From the NCBI GenBank assembly GCA_037892935.1, contig JAYXKI010000001.1, forward strand, positions 2,294,001-2,358,000: 64,000 nt of DNA, given 5' to 3'. Within the stretch, counting starts at the first letter, position 1. Each line of letters begins with the position of its first letter. The stretch comes from Phlebopus portentosus. Taxonomy: Eukaryota; Basidiomycota; Agaricomycetes; Boletales; Boletinellaceae. Positions 39,101 to 47,291 of the stretch are shown piece by piece. The notes under the pieces were generated by a model. It had not been told where the DNA came from and did no database searches. It worked only from the letters and a program-made list of their open reading frames with translations. A program made the translations under genes and the position numbers.

Positions 39101-41413
39101 TGTCTTCTTGGCTATGACAAATACTGGTGCGCAAGTGTTCGCCTTTTCTTCAGCTGGTACTCGGTTTCCTACAACACGAATCCATCCCTTCTTCAGGTCC
39201 TCGCGAATCCATTCTTCTACCGCTCGCTTTTCAGCAGGAGCGAGTGGATATACCGGTCCAGGTTTCGGGAGCTCTGCTCCTGGTAGGAGCTCGATCTTCA
39301 TGTCCCATTGTCCCGACTTAGGTAGCCGCCTAGCAGCATCCTTGTCGAACCTATCCCTGAACTCCCATATTTGTTTTGGAAGAGTGTCTTCGAGAGATTT
39401 GTCGCCAGCAGAGCCTGCCATCCTTTCATCGAGTGCTTTCTCTTGTGCATATTTTTGAGCTATGCTGTTGTACTTGAGAAGGCGTTCTCTCCGTGATGCG
39501 ACTTGTCGATGCTCTAGGCGGCGGATCCAGTGAGGAGGTTTGGGTGGCTCTCCTCTTCGAGAGGCGTCCTCTGCTTCCCCTAAGGTAGCAGGCTTGTGCG
39601 ATCCTAGGATACCCTTGAACTCCGTCTCAGATCCAGCTCTTCTCTCTAGCACTTTTCTTTCCCCTTTGGGCGGCTGCATGACCGAGTCAACAGGTGTGCG
39701 CCATCGGCGCCTCTTCTGCCCCTGCGAGAGCTCCTGCTCCATCACGGCATAATTCGAAATGAACCCGTTACCTTTACCGTTTGTTTTCCCTGTCGGAGCA
39801 GGGCCCTGCATTTGGTTCTTAAACCGTGGTCTTCGCGGGCGCACTTGAGCTCCCGAAGCTAGCCTACTTGATGGTTGCGGCGTACTAACTTCGGCCCTGT
39901 GCCGATTGAGTGGGACTACCCTCCCTTTGGGGTGGACCACTTTCCTAGACACTAGCCTACCCTTGAACGGCGTCTCATGTCTAGTCACTCCTCGGTTTCT
40001 CGTAGGAGGAGTTTTCGCTAGGTGGCCGAACCTAGTACGCTTCGTGGCCTTAGTTCCACGGCGCTCCCGACCCGAAGTACTCCTGCTTGTACCTCTGCTT
40101 CGTGTGGTGAAGCTTACCGACTGCTTTTGCACTGCCAGGGTTGAGTCATTGTGGCCCTCGTGCACGGATGGAGGAGTCCACTCCACCCTTATACTCCTTA
40201 TGACAGGGTTTGAATCCGTACCACTTCCTCCGCTCTTCTGTCGACGCATCTTGAGAGGATCAGGTGCGTAGTGTCCGGGCTTTCCTCCTTTAGGTGGTAC
40301 ACTAGGCTTCTTCCTTCTATTCGTATCAGATCCTTCTGCGTCGATTGTCATTTGTGCCTGTATTTCTTCCCGCACTCTTGCTTGGTCTTCAGATGTTGTT
40401 GGTGAGGTCGTTGTTCCTAGGCCTCCCTGAATCGCTATCAGCTGAAGACGCGCCATATACATGCCGCCATATTCATCGAGGAGTTCATCATGTTTGGCGC
40501 CCTTGTCCATTTCTCTGACCATGGTGCGGTATACTGCACCATCTGCATCCTCGAGACTGTTAAAGTTGTGCCAGTTTTGATCGTCCTTCGTTATTCGGCA
40601 CTTGTCCCCGAACCAAAAGAATTTCCATCTTCCTTCTTGCTTAGCGAAGGAGAGTTCTGGCGGCTTGTGCATGACTTCTTCGAACGTGACAAGCGGTGCT
40701 GCTGATTCCTTTTCTTTTCCTTTATCTGGTGGTACGATCGTAGGTTCTTCTTCTATGTCTTCCTTCTCGGTTTCTTGTCCTGTTTCGATGTCGCTGTGGT
40801 AATAGACCCTAGTTTCCCAAGCTTCTTCCTTTTCATCATCGGCATCCCATTCGGGTGGAATGTAGTCTGGAATTCTTCGCCATCTTCTGCGTTTCCGGAG
40901 CTTCCTTGGGGCTAGGACTAGCTGTATGGAACGCAATCGTGCCGTTCCATTAAATGCAATTTCCTTCCCGCCTTTGCGAAGAATCCCCTTTGTCCAGTCG
41001 ATAGTTGGCTTATGCTGTTCAAGCCAATCATTTCCTATGAGAAACTTGTCTTCGTGTGTATCCACCACTGCGATGTCCATTAAACCTCTTGTAATCCCTG
41101 TGTCCACTATTGCTCTGACGTTCCGAGTCCATCCACCATGATTAATCGATCCGTCGGCATTCCGGATGGTATAATTACCTTCTGCAGGCACTGTTCTCAG
41201 CCCTAGGCTCTGTACAACCGTGGGGCTAATAGTAGTGATCGCAGATCCGGAGTCAATCATAGCCGAGAGATTAACCTTTTTCTGTCCCTGAATGACGTCA
41301 ATGGGTATAGTGGGATGGTTGGAATTTGGTCTAGCAATAGTCCATCGGCGCTTTATCTCTTGTGTGTCCTTCGAGCCCTCGCCAGTGTCCGATGTTGACT
41401 GGCGGCCCTTCAA
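36122..41413 (-). CDS. E2 Pol polyprotein (protease, RT, RNase H, integrase, chromodomain), unusually long
   Basis: The frame spans 1763 codons with no ATG at its start; it overlaps the end of the zinc-knuckle frame in a -1 relation. Protease AMIDSGSAITTIS is near residue 51. It is followed by an exceptionally long ~650-residue basic, S/T/P-rich region with no domain I recognise, then RT with YLDDIIVYA near 880, RNase H with ETDASNF near 1028, integrase HHCC (SGHPGLQKT to CDVCQRTK) near 1240-1280, D, D, E in MDYVTGLP, SDRGPQFA and ERVNQEMEQ, GPYQV, and a chromodomain ETEYEVEAIRDMR to WLGYPEEENTWEP near 1590-1640. A further ~120 residues rich in K, R and W follow the chromodomain. Key catalytic residues are intact. 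Confidence 0.94.
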   Translation of the reverse strand: MKGRQSTSDTGEGSKDTQEIKRRWTIARPNSNHPTIPIDVIQGQKKVNLSAMIDSGSAITTISPTVVQSLGLRTVPAEGNYTIRNADGSINHGGWTRNVRAIVDTGITRGLMDIAVVDTHEDKFLIGNDWLEQHKPTIDWTKGILRKGGKEIAFNGTARLRSIQLVLAPRKLRKRRRWRRIPDYIPPEWDADDEKEEAWETRVYYHSDIETGQETEKEDIEEEPTIVPPDKGKEKESAAPLVTFEEVMHKPPELSFAKQEGRWKFFWFGDKCRITKDDQNWHNFNSLEDADGAVYRTMVREMDKGAKHDELLDEYGGMYMARLQLIAIQGGLGTTTSPTTSEDQARVREEIQAQMTIDAEGSDTNRRKKPSVPPKGGKPGHYAPDPLKMRRQKSGGSGTDSNPVIRSIRVEWTPPSVHEGHNDSTLAVQKQSVSFTTRSRGTSRSTSGRERRGTKATKRTRFGHLAKTPPTRNRGVTRHETPFKGRLVSRKVVHPKGRVVPLNRHRAEVSTPQPSSRLASGAQVRPRRPRFKNQMQGPAPTGKTNGKGNGFISNYAVMEQELSQGQKRRRWRTPVDSVMQPPKGERKVLERRAGSETEFKGILGSHKPATLGEAEDASRRGEPPKPPHWIRRLEHRQVASRRERLLKYNSIAQKYAQEKALDERMAGSAGDKSLEDTLPKQIWEFRDRFDKDAARRLPKSGQWDMKIELLPGAELPKPGPVYPLAPAEKRAVEEWIREDLKKGWIRVVGNRVPAEEKANTCAPVFVIAKKTIGKDGKPEYRIVIDYRGLNAVVIPDHQPMPLLHMLPDDLAHAKWFSTLDLRSGYNNIRIHPGHEKYAAFRTHMGVYQPMVMQFGLMNAPAVFQRAMNELFQDMIGQGILIYLDDIIVYAETEQEHWDLLAEVLRRLREADFFCKPEKCYFGKKELDYLGFVVNQSGMQMDPYKVKAVQEWPDLSSKRDIRKFIGFANFYRKFIEGFAKIARPLTELMSSKKTFTWGERQQESFRKLKEAFTTAPMLVRPDHEKQFVLETDASNFAMGAVLSQLGDDEILHPIGYWSNTYRDAENNYPVMDKELLAIVKALSNWRHHLEGAKHEIRVVSDQANLRYFMGARKLSGRQARWATFLSRFRFRIEYRPGTKNSRADALSRRPDYEQGQEDQPEQVLLPPQLFRTSDLPMRTVRVFELTGGPELGEKIRDAYERSKEPTNGTFEEGYWWKDDKLVIPPDEEVKKEIVRQCHDAPASGHPGLQKTIDKLERRVWWPKMREWVEEYVRTCDVCQRTKARRGKTQPPLQPLQIATKPYDEITMDYVTGLPTTSKGNNAILVVVDRFSKMGTFIPTTVNANSKTTADLMINYVYSKVGTPKTVISDRGPQFASRFTEQVNQALGIETKLSTAYHPQTDGQTERVNQEMEQLLRCYSSLQQDDWDEHLPMAEFAYNSRSHSSTGKTPFELVYGFQPELGFKLPIRGTQDYVAMRKKNQEEATKALEKARDAMKRFADRHRGPMPSFEVGDKVMLDGRNLTLLVPTRKLGDRNLGPYQVIAKHGLVNYELDLPKELRIHPVFYAGLLIPYRERKDPAQRTRPPPEVIAGETEYEVEAIRDMRKRHGKWEYQVKWLGYPEEENTWEPVEGLRNAPEKLREYHERNRWPDTIDLPSRKKIADIIDSTQRVIDIKKEDDEFLRTALGESVAQRVIKRRRYQSKTGIKQRDFGYPEWHKRHWRAAKRPFTRNKALPVRRWDLPEEKGDPSYKDWFWADSSDSEYSEA

Positions 41414-41703
41414 AAATCCTCCTCGGAATCCTTCTCGAGGGCATACGAAGCCCGTTCCTTACGCCTTGGTAACTTCGTTTTCTTGTCCAGTAGTTCCTCC
41501 ATTTCAGAATCGCTGCTAATCCCAACTTCCCGGCGTTTTAGGAAGCGGCCAGTCTTGCCAGATCGTCTCTTCTGCACCCGTCTCTTGTAGTTGGTTCGGT
41601 GTCCACGGCTTCCCTGTGTGTCTCGCCCTACATTATTGCAGTCCCGTGCGAAGTGACCTGTCTTGCCGCATGCCCAGCATATCCCGGCATCTCCTCGGGA
41701 CCC
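41410..41703 (-). CDS. E2 zinc-knuckle frame between gag and pol
   Basis: A short frame holds the knuckle CWACGKTGHFARDC and a basic tail ending SEEDF before TGA at 41410-41412. It is -1 relative to the upstream gag ORF (41628-42431) and pol is -1 relative to it. A TAG just upstream (41704-41706) means ribosomes must enter by shifting after that point. At the pol end GAT TTT TGA overlaps the pol frame, and a one-base slip on the T-run reads through. The first shift has no canonical heptamer and may be an indel in this copy. Confidence 0.65.
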   Translation of the reverse strand, partial: GSRGDAGICWACGKTGHFARDCNNVGRDTQGSRGHRTNYKRRVQKRRSGKTGRFLKRREVGISSDSEMEELLDKKTKLPRRKERASYALEKDSEEDF

Positions 41704-42431
41704 CTAGTAAAGCGCCTAGACATGTCGATGTCCATAGGCTCACCCAGAAACTCAGCTGGACGGCGAGCTTCTGGGGGCACTGGCGTGTACGATACTGCCT
41801 GCCCATCTTTAAACATAGGGGTGTACTTCCTATTGCTGCCTATCACCTTGGCAGCCATCAGACTGGCCTCCAGATTACTAGCGTTCTCCTTCCATTGGTT
41901 CAGGTCCCATTCTGGGTGGTCTGTATTCGTAAGCAGGGCCTTTAGGATCGTTTGATTGAGTCCTCTCTTGTACTCGTAAATCAGTGCCTGATGGTCGTAG
42001 TGCTTTGGCAGCCTCATCCTAATGTCGTCAAAGGCCCTGTTATACTGCTTCACCCGCGCCCGTTCCTGATAAATTGTCCTAATATTCCGCTCGGCTTCTT
42101 CTTGAAGTCCAAAAATGCCATTGTGGTTGAGCGCTAATTCGTTCCATAGGTCGTCCTCGCTGTCCCATCCACCCTTCTTGTCTATAACAAGCTTGCCATC
42201 CGCATCTCGCTTGTAGGTGGAGACTAATTGATTTCTGTTCACGGCCCACTTGCCATTAACCCAAGTCTGAGCTTGACCTCGCAGACATTCCAAAATAATC
42301 TTAACCCTCTTGACTGGGTCGCTCGGATGTTTTTCATTCAACCGGCTGATCATTTGATTCTGGAAGTTCTCAAGTGACTCATAAGGGTTTCCCTTAAACA
42401 AGGGATACTTCATGATATCTTTGTTTGACAT
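41628..42431 (-). CDS. E2 Gag (capsid part)
   Basis: 267 codons. The start ATG is followed by SNKDIMKYPLFKGNPYESLENF, and the protein is helical and capsid-like, with an EEAERNIRTIYQ segment and a PMDIDMSRRF motif typical of sequence just before a Gag zinc knuckle. In this frame the knuckle itself is out of phase (see 41410-41703). It is flanked upstream by ORF2. It would form the particle. Confidence 0.85.
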   Translation of the reverse strand: MSNKDIMKYPLFKGNPYESLENFQNQMISRLNEKHPSDPVKRVKIILECLRGQAQTWVNGKWAVNRNQLVSTYKRDADGKLVIDKKGGWDSEDDLWNELALNHNGIFGLQEEAERNIRTIYQERARVKQYNRAFDDIRMRLPKHYDHQALIYEYKRGLNQTILKALLTNTDHPEWDLNQWKENASNLEASLMAAKVIGSNRKYTPMFKDGQAVSYTPVPPEARRPAEFLGEPMDIDMSRRFTRGPEEMPGYAGHAARQVTSHGTAIM

Positions 42432-42628
42432 AATGACCTAGACGAATTCAACCAACATTTTTATGAGTATCACCTTCGTTCAGCGCATTACAATAATACA
42501 TGGTTTAGTAGCTAAGTTATCCAGCGAGTACCACCTCCGCTTTCCAACTAGCCACCTTACCCTTCCTCCCCGGTCGGTTCTTGGGCGTCTTTCTTCCTCC
42601 TGGCAAGCTCTCAGCTCTAAACCAGGGC

Positions 42629-44279
42629 CTATCTCCTTTCTTCCCGAGCTTCGTATCGTTCCTCGCCGCTTTCGTGTTCCTCGCTTTCCTCTTCTGTTTC
42701 CCATTCGTCATTGGCATCGAAGTACTCTTGATCCTCGCTGGTTGGCTCTTCTACGTTGTTACCTCGCACCCAAACTACCATCGCCATGTTCGCTACCCCC
42801 TGCCTCGGTGGTCCCTCTCGTATGTCGAGAAACTCCGATGGTATAGGGCAGCTGTTAGGACGAATGATAGGATCATAGATATAATCAGAGTCTGGGGAGT
42901 ACTCACTGACCGCCTGGAGCCTTGCTTCTCTCTCCTCAAGCTCAAGAGCACTTGGAGTAGGCGATCCTGGCGGCGAGTCCTGGTGCGGGTATTGAATGTG
43001 GTTCCTTTCGACGTAGTGGCCATTCCATCCCAGCCGTTGAATCGCTCCCTCGACGAGTTCTCCCTGCTCATTCCACATGAGCTCCCGGATTCCCGTGCCA
43101 TAGCCCGTTTCTGCCGTGTTGTCCGCCTCCCATGCTTCCCCAGCATCGGGAGGCGGTCCCCATCCGTCGTTGGATGGCCAGGGCTGTGGTGACTCAGGAA
43201 TTACCTCCCTCAGCAGTTCTTCTGCTTGCTGGTCCAGGCTTCCGGGTTGCGTTTCTGTGGAGACGTAGTCTGGGAGATCTTCTTCCACTTCGATGCTTCC
43301 TTCGACTTCCTGTTCCTCTTGGGCGAGCGCAGCAGGCGCTACCAGCCCTCTTTCCTCAACTACCTCAGCGACGTAGCTTCTTCCAACTTCCACTGCTTGT
43401 TGTCGCAACTGCGACGACGGTTGTCCTGTTCGAGTGTCCGTTCCTCCTGGTTCCCTGCTCTGGCGAATGATCTCGACCATCTGATCCACAAAGCGTTCAC
43501 TTGCTGGGATCAGGCTGGGCATCTGGTCGTCGTCGGAGTCTGAGCTCACGCTTGCGAAGCGGTTAGCCAGACTTAGGCCTCTACCTTGTAGCGGGGAGTC
43601 AGGGCTCAACCTTGCCCTTCCTCGCCTAGCTCGCTGTGTCAGGTAGGATTGACGAAGCCTAATCGTTTGTTGGATCCGACGAATGCCTTCCGTGATCGAG
43701 TACTGGGCCGCGAGTTCTTCCTCGGCATTGCTGATCCGGGCTCGAATAGCCTCGACCTGTTCGACCAGGTAGCTAGCCTGCGTGTGTAACTGCAGGAAGT
43801 CCGTACCAGTCAGCCGAATAATCTCTTGCTGGGAGTTGACCACTTGTTGAGCAAGGGCTGATTGACTGCCCTGAATGGCCATTGTTACCGCTCCCAGAAT
43901 TCGAGCCTGAAGAATACCGAACGCATAGTTGATTCGTACGTCCCGCTGTTCGCCTTCTCGCCTGAGACTGGTGATGACTGCCTCGGCGATCGCATCTCCG
44001 ACGTGTCCCTGAACATGTGCCAGAAACTCCCCCAGTGTCTGTCCTTCTACGGTAAGGTTCTCGGAGTATTGAGAGCCCATGTCGTAGAGTCGAGCAACAG
44101 TAGCTGTGAGAGTTCTGAGGGACCGATCAACGCTAGTAAGTCGATTGTCGAGGTCGATGACGGCGTGTCGCAGGGCGGAGACAACTTGGTTGGGTTGCCC
44201 GTCAGTACTGACCATTCGGTCCAAGCGTCCGTGTAGACTGTCGAGTCGTTCACTGATGCGTGCCAGAGCGGATTCCATA
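42629..44279 (-). CDS. E2 ORF2: unrecognised coiled-coil and acidic protein
   Basis: From an ATG at 44279 the frame gives ~550 residues. The first ~260 are strongly helical with coiled-coil character (SALARISERLDSLHGRLDRM, VEAIRARISNAEEELAAQY), followed by a S/D/P-rich middle and a very acidic E/R end. The frame is open further upstream to 44536, but there the other frame (ORF1) is the conserved one, so I place the start at 44279. It lies between ORF1 and gag, with a -1 relation to ORF1. No catalytic motif is seen. It could be an extra structural protein, or the second half of an ORF1-ORF2 product. Confidence 0.6.
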
Positions 44280-44964
44280 CGTTCTCCAGGTCCGGGTTGA
44301 GGAACTGCCAGTCGTTGAGTTTGGAGTAGAAATCTCCGACCGGCACGACGGAATGGGGAACCTCTTTCGTTGTCTTGCCGTTCCATCCACGTCCATAACG
44401 TTCCAAAGCCTCGAAGAAGGCAGACTCGACCTCGGAGTTGTTGAGCAACGACGAATACCAGGGAAGAAAACCAGATGAAGCCGAGTGTAAACCAGAAACT
44501 AGACCAACCAGCTTGCCACAGTTCCATCGGTGACATAGCTGTTTCGCAGAAGTGTAGTTGCCTTGATAAACTTGTAGTAGGACTTGGTGGAGGAAATGGG
44601 AATGTTCGAGTAGGGTGTATTCGAACGCTTTATATTCCTGACACAGAGCGAGTAATTCTTCTTCAACTGGTGTCGGACCTCTAAGTGCCTCCCAATTGAA
44701 ACTGTGTCCGTTCAATAGGTTGTCCGCGTGTACAAGCAAGAACTTCCTCCCAACTCTTTCGTGTCTTTCGGCGGTGATTCGAAGCTCCAGGGCGGATAGT
44801 ATAACCGACCGGTAGGGTTCTAGGATAGGGGTGTTTGAGTGCTTCTTACCTCGATAGAAGTTTATCGTGCGAAACGCCGAATTGACTTCTTCTTCGAATG
44901 TATGGAGCGCTCTAACAAAACTCCGATGGAGTGTATAAGCCTGCTTTAGCCGTCGACGATACGC
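44047..44964 (-). CDS. E2 ORF1: unrecognised protein shared with E4
   Basis: The frame opens after a TAA at 44965-44967 and has no ATG before its conserved region (YTLHRSFVRALHTFEEEV, GPTPVEEELLALCQEYKAF, FLHQVLLQVYQGNY). The same pattern occurs at 56168-56752 (GTPVTDEEFGKCITKYRYA, CLHQALTYLIKGDY), so the coding assignment is supported by conservation. A 3' splice-like AAAGCAG at 44941-44947 precedes the conserved part, so ORF1 may be spliced to an upstream leader exon. The last ~70 codons overlap ORF2 and are doubtful. No known domain recognised. Confidence 0.6.
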   Translation of the reverse strand, partial: AYRRRLKQAYTLHRSFVRALHTFEEEVNSAFRTINFYRGKKHSNTPILEPYRSVILSALELRITAERHERVGRKFLLVHADNLLNGHSFNWEALRGPTPVEEELLALCQEYKAFEYTLLEHSHFLHQVLLQVYQGNYTSAKQLCHRWNCGKLVGLVSGLHSASSGFLPWYSSLLNNSEVESAFFEALERYGRGWNGKTTKEVPHSVVPVGDFYSKLNDWQFLNPDLENVWNPLWHASVNDSTVYTDAWTEWSVLTGNPTKLSPPCDTPSSTSTIDLLALIGPSELSQLLLLDSTTWALNTPRTLP

Positions 44965-45101
44965 TTATCGGTGATCAGCTAACTGAATTAACAGGCACGG
45001 GAGAAACCCTCCCGGGGCAGAGCAATACTTACTGATCGATAGTGGGTATTGCACTATGAAACAGCAAGATTGATTATCCCAGGATTGGAGCAAAATTATA
45101 A
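44965..45101 (-). other. E2 leader after the 5' LTR
   Basis: The minus strand directly after the LTR reads TTATAATTTTGCTCCAATCC. The E4 leader has a similar TTTGAATTGAACTCCAAACC. This may be the primer-binding region, different from the TGGAGCCCAC type of E1. The primer is unknown. Confidence 0.45.
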
Positions 45102-46707
45102 TGTTAGGACCAGTGTTTTCGGACGAGGTGGTCAGTCCGAGCGTACCGGAACAAGTCCCTGCTTCCTCCTTCTGACAATGTATGATTGGAGAGTAGAGTA
45201 GCGAAGGTTAGATGTACTACTAAGAAGCGAGCTATAGGCTCAAGCTTGACCCAGCAGTAGAGCAGAGGTTCAATCAAAGGGGTACAGTTATGATTGAAAG
45301 TACAAAATAATTTTGCTGAGGGACAACACCCCGCTCAGCTGGCGCTTTAAATAAAGTTTCTACTGAATACTACCGACTACCAAATACTACCGACCATGCC
45401 TCGCTATTGGTTAGGACAATGTGTTTCAGCTGGTGTCACTACTACTCTCTTGAGTCTGTAGTACCACTGACAACTCTGGTGGTGCTACCGAAACTCCTGG
45501 TTGCACCACCGACTACTTCCTTCCCTATTAGGCAGGCCCTAACTTCCTTCCGTTCCGAAGAAGCCTTCCCCAGGCTTCTATCGATCTCCGTTCCTATCAC
45601 ATGTTAATCCTTAACGCCAATCTTCCCATGAGAGACTTCTTTCATGTGCCGCGATCTCGCTTCGCCGGCGCTCCGTTACTCCGGCCGAGCTTCTGCCGTT
45701 TAATCTTCCATCATGGGGCTGACCGTTATCTCGGGATTTGGGATCGGCAACCCCTGCCGATCATCGGAGATTAACCTTGGCGGCTGTGTAAATTTAGCCG
45801 ACACCCTTCTGTGCCTTGCCGCGATATCGATGTCAGTGAATTGTAGTCCGGTACCCGTCGTTAACCTGTATCTTCTTCCCAGGTGATTCGTTCCGCGCCA
45901 TTCGTCGACTGTAATAACCCCTTCTTCCGATCGTTCCCATGCTTCTAGCATTCGATCCGTTGCTTCTTCGATAAGACTTTCGACGTCCGATGGCGCACTG
46001 TAATAGATCGGCCAATCGACTTCTACTGCAGTGTTTCGACACAAGGTCTGGTGACGATGCTGATTGATCCAAGCTCTCACGCCAACCTTCAGTGCATAGA
46101 TATCCCTGTCGCCAAGCCATACAGATACCTCATGATCGTATGCGCTCATTCCGCGGTTCGGCAATGGTTGGTCAAACGTTCGTTCCGAGGGTCCGGGTTT
46201 ATGCCGAATCTTGACATCGGCCCCTTCCCTAGTTACTAAGCGCTCCACGAAGTTCTTGAGGAGCCACTCCGAAAGAACCCAACTCCTTTGGTATGCCAAA
46301 TAGCAGTTTGTACAAACCAGGCTTTCATGAACAAAGCGTCTGGTTGCACTATGTCGATATCGTCTCTTCTGCAGGAGTTCCACGTATCTTGCGATGTTCC
46401 ATTCTTCCATGTCCACGTAGCTTCGCTCGGGTGGAGGAGTATGTCCAATATGCATTCCAGCTAGTCCTTGCTGTAAATCGTATGGGTCCTCCCTTTCGTC
46501 GCGTTCGTCCTCGTAATATCGTCGATCAGGTTCCTCTTGAATATATTCCACAGCGACCTCCCCAGGTCCTTGCTGTACTAGTGGGCGAGAATCGCCTCCA
46601 CTATTCTGTCCTTGAAGCCTTTCGAAATGCTCTTGATTAGGCTGCATAATTCGGTGTGTAAAGCGTCTGATGCCACGCCGCATTGTATATCCACAATTTT
46701 CGTAACA
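45102..46707 (-). repeat. E2 5' LTR
   Basis: 1606 bp, differing from the 3' LTR at one visible position (C at 45342 against T in the 3' copy). The outer end is followed by the AACAG duplication. Confidence 0.93.
45700..46683 (-). CDS. LTR-encoded 327-residue protein of E2 (5' LTR copy)
   Basis: Same protein as at 27931-28914. Here the frame happens to run on upstream through the LTR end into flanking sequence (to 46761); I treat that extension as chance because it lies outside the element and is absent from the other copy. In the 5' LTR the ORF would lie in the U3 part and would not be in the genomic transcript unless transcription starts upstream. Confidence 0.75.
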   Translation of the reverse strand: MRRGIRRFTHRIMQPNQEHFERLQGQNSGGDSRPLVQQGPGEVAVEYIQEEPDRRYYEDERDEREDPYDLQQGLAGMHIGHTPPPERSYVDMEEWNIARYVELLQKRRYRHSATRRFVHESLVCTNCYLAYQRSWVLSEWLLKNFVERLVTREGADVKIRHKPGPSERTFDQPLPNRGMSAYDHEVSVWLGDRDIYALKVGVRAWINQHRHQTLCRNTAVEVDWPIYYSAPSDVESLIEEATDRMLEAWERSEEGVITVDEWRGTNHLGRRYRLTTGTGLQFTDIDIAARHRRVSAKFTQPPRLISDDRQGLPIPNPEITVSPMMED

Positions 46708-46712
46708 AACAG

Positions 46713-47290
46713 TGTCTAGTGTTAACACTTTTGACCATTTATTATCTCCGACAAGTAGCATTGGTCTATATTAGTATAGGTGTATATGGGTGTACACCTC
46801 GCTCACATAGATTCTGTAGTTAGCTGTACATGTAATTAGTTACATGCTTGTATGGGTCTGTAAGTAGTATACTATCGATATATTTAAATTTAATAAAAAT
46901 TAAATATGTTCTCCGATATGCTCATGGTCTCTAATAAGTGCTATCTATGATAATATATGACTATCTATATCTTTAATATGCTATGGCAATATATCACCTA
47001 TAAGAACTATCAACTATAAGCATCTAGTATCAGCTATAAACTCATACTAATTACTATAAGGCACTATGCACTATGCGCTAGTAGCACTATAAATCTGTAT
47101 CAATTGCTACAGGTTGCTATATATTATGCACTATTCATCTCTTTCTAGTACTATGAATAAATATTAACTATAGCATCTATACACTGTTACAGCCCTCTAT
47201 ATAGTAGGGGGGTCACGATAAATCACTATGGACTACTAACCTACTATAGGCTGCTATATAGCAGCCTATAGTAGTGAGTAGCTATGAGTA
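46713..47290. repeat. AT-rich spacer with a 34-bp perfect palindrome
   Basis: CTATA/TATAG-rich sequence without ORFs. 47241-47274 is a perfect palindrome centred on GCTATATAGC, and 47275-47315 repeats GAGTAGCTATGG/GGTAGCTATGGG about four times. It resembles the repeats at 8190-8765 in composition. Confidence 0.65.
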
Positions 47291-47291
47291 G

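Larger units (their letters stand above)
27328..46712 (-). mobile_element. E2: 19.4 kb LTR retrotransposon with LTR-encoded protein, hosting a nested element
   Basis: The LTRs 27333-28938 and 45102-46707 are each 1606 bp, begin TGTTAGGACC and end CGTAACA, and differ at only one base where I compared them. The 5-bp duplication AACAG stands at 27328-27332 and 46708-46712. A polypurine tract AAGGGGAGGAA abuts the 3' LTR. Minus-strand order: 5' LTR (with ORF), ORF1, ORF2, gag, pol, 3' LTR (with ORF). Element E3 is nested between pol and the 3' LTR. Without E3 and its duplication the element is about 12.7 kb. Confidence 0.95.

Noticed and set aside
44280..44536. Hydrophobic N-terminal extension of E2 ORF2 resembling a membrane segment
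   Set aside because: The other frame (ORF1) is the one conserved with E4 in this interval, so the hydrophobic stretch is a frame shadow.
46684..46761. N-terminal extension of the LTR protein into the left flank of the 5' LTR
   Set aside because: It crosses the target duplication into host DNA and is absent from the 3' LTR copy.
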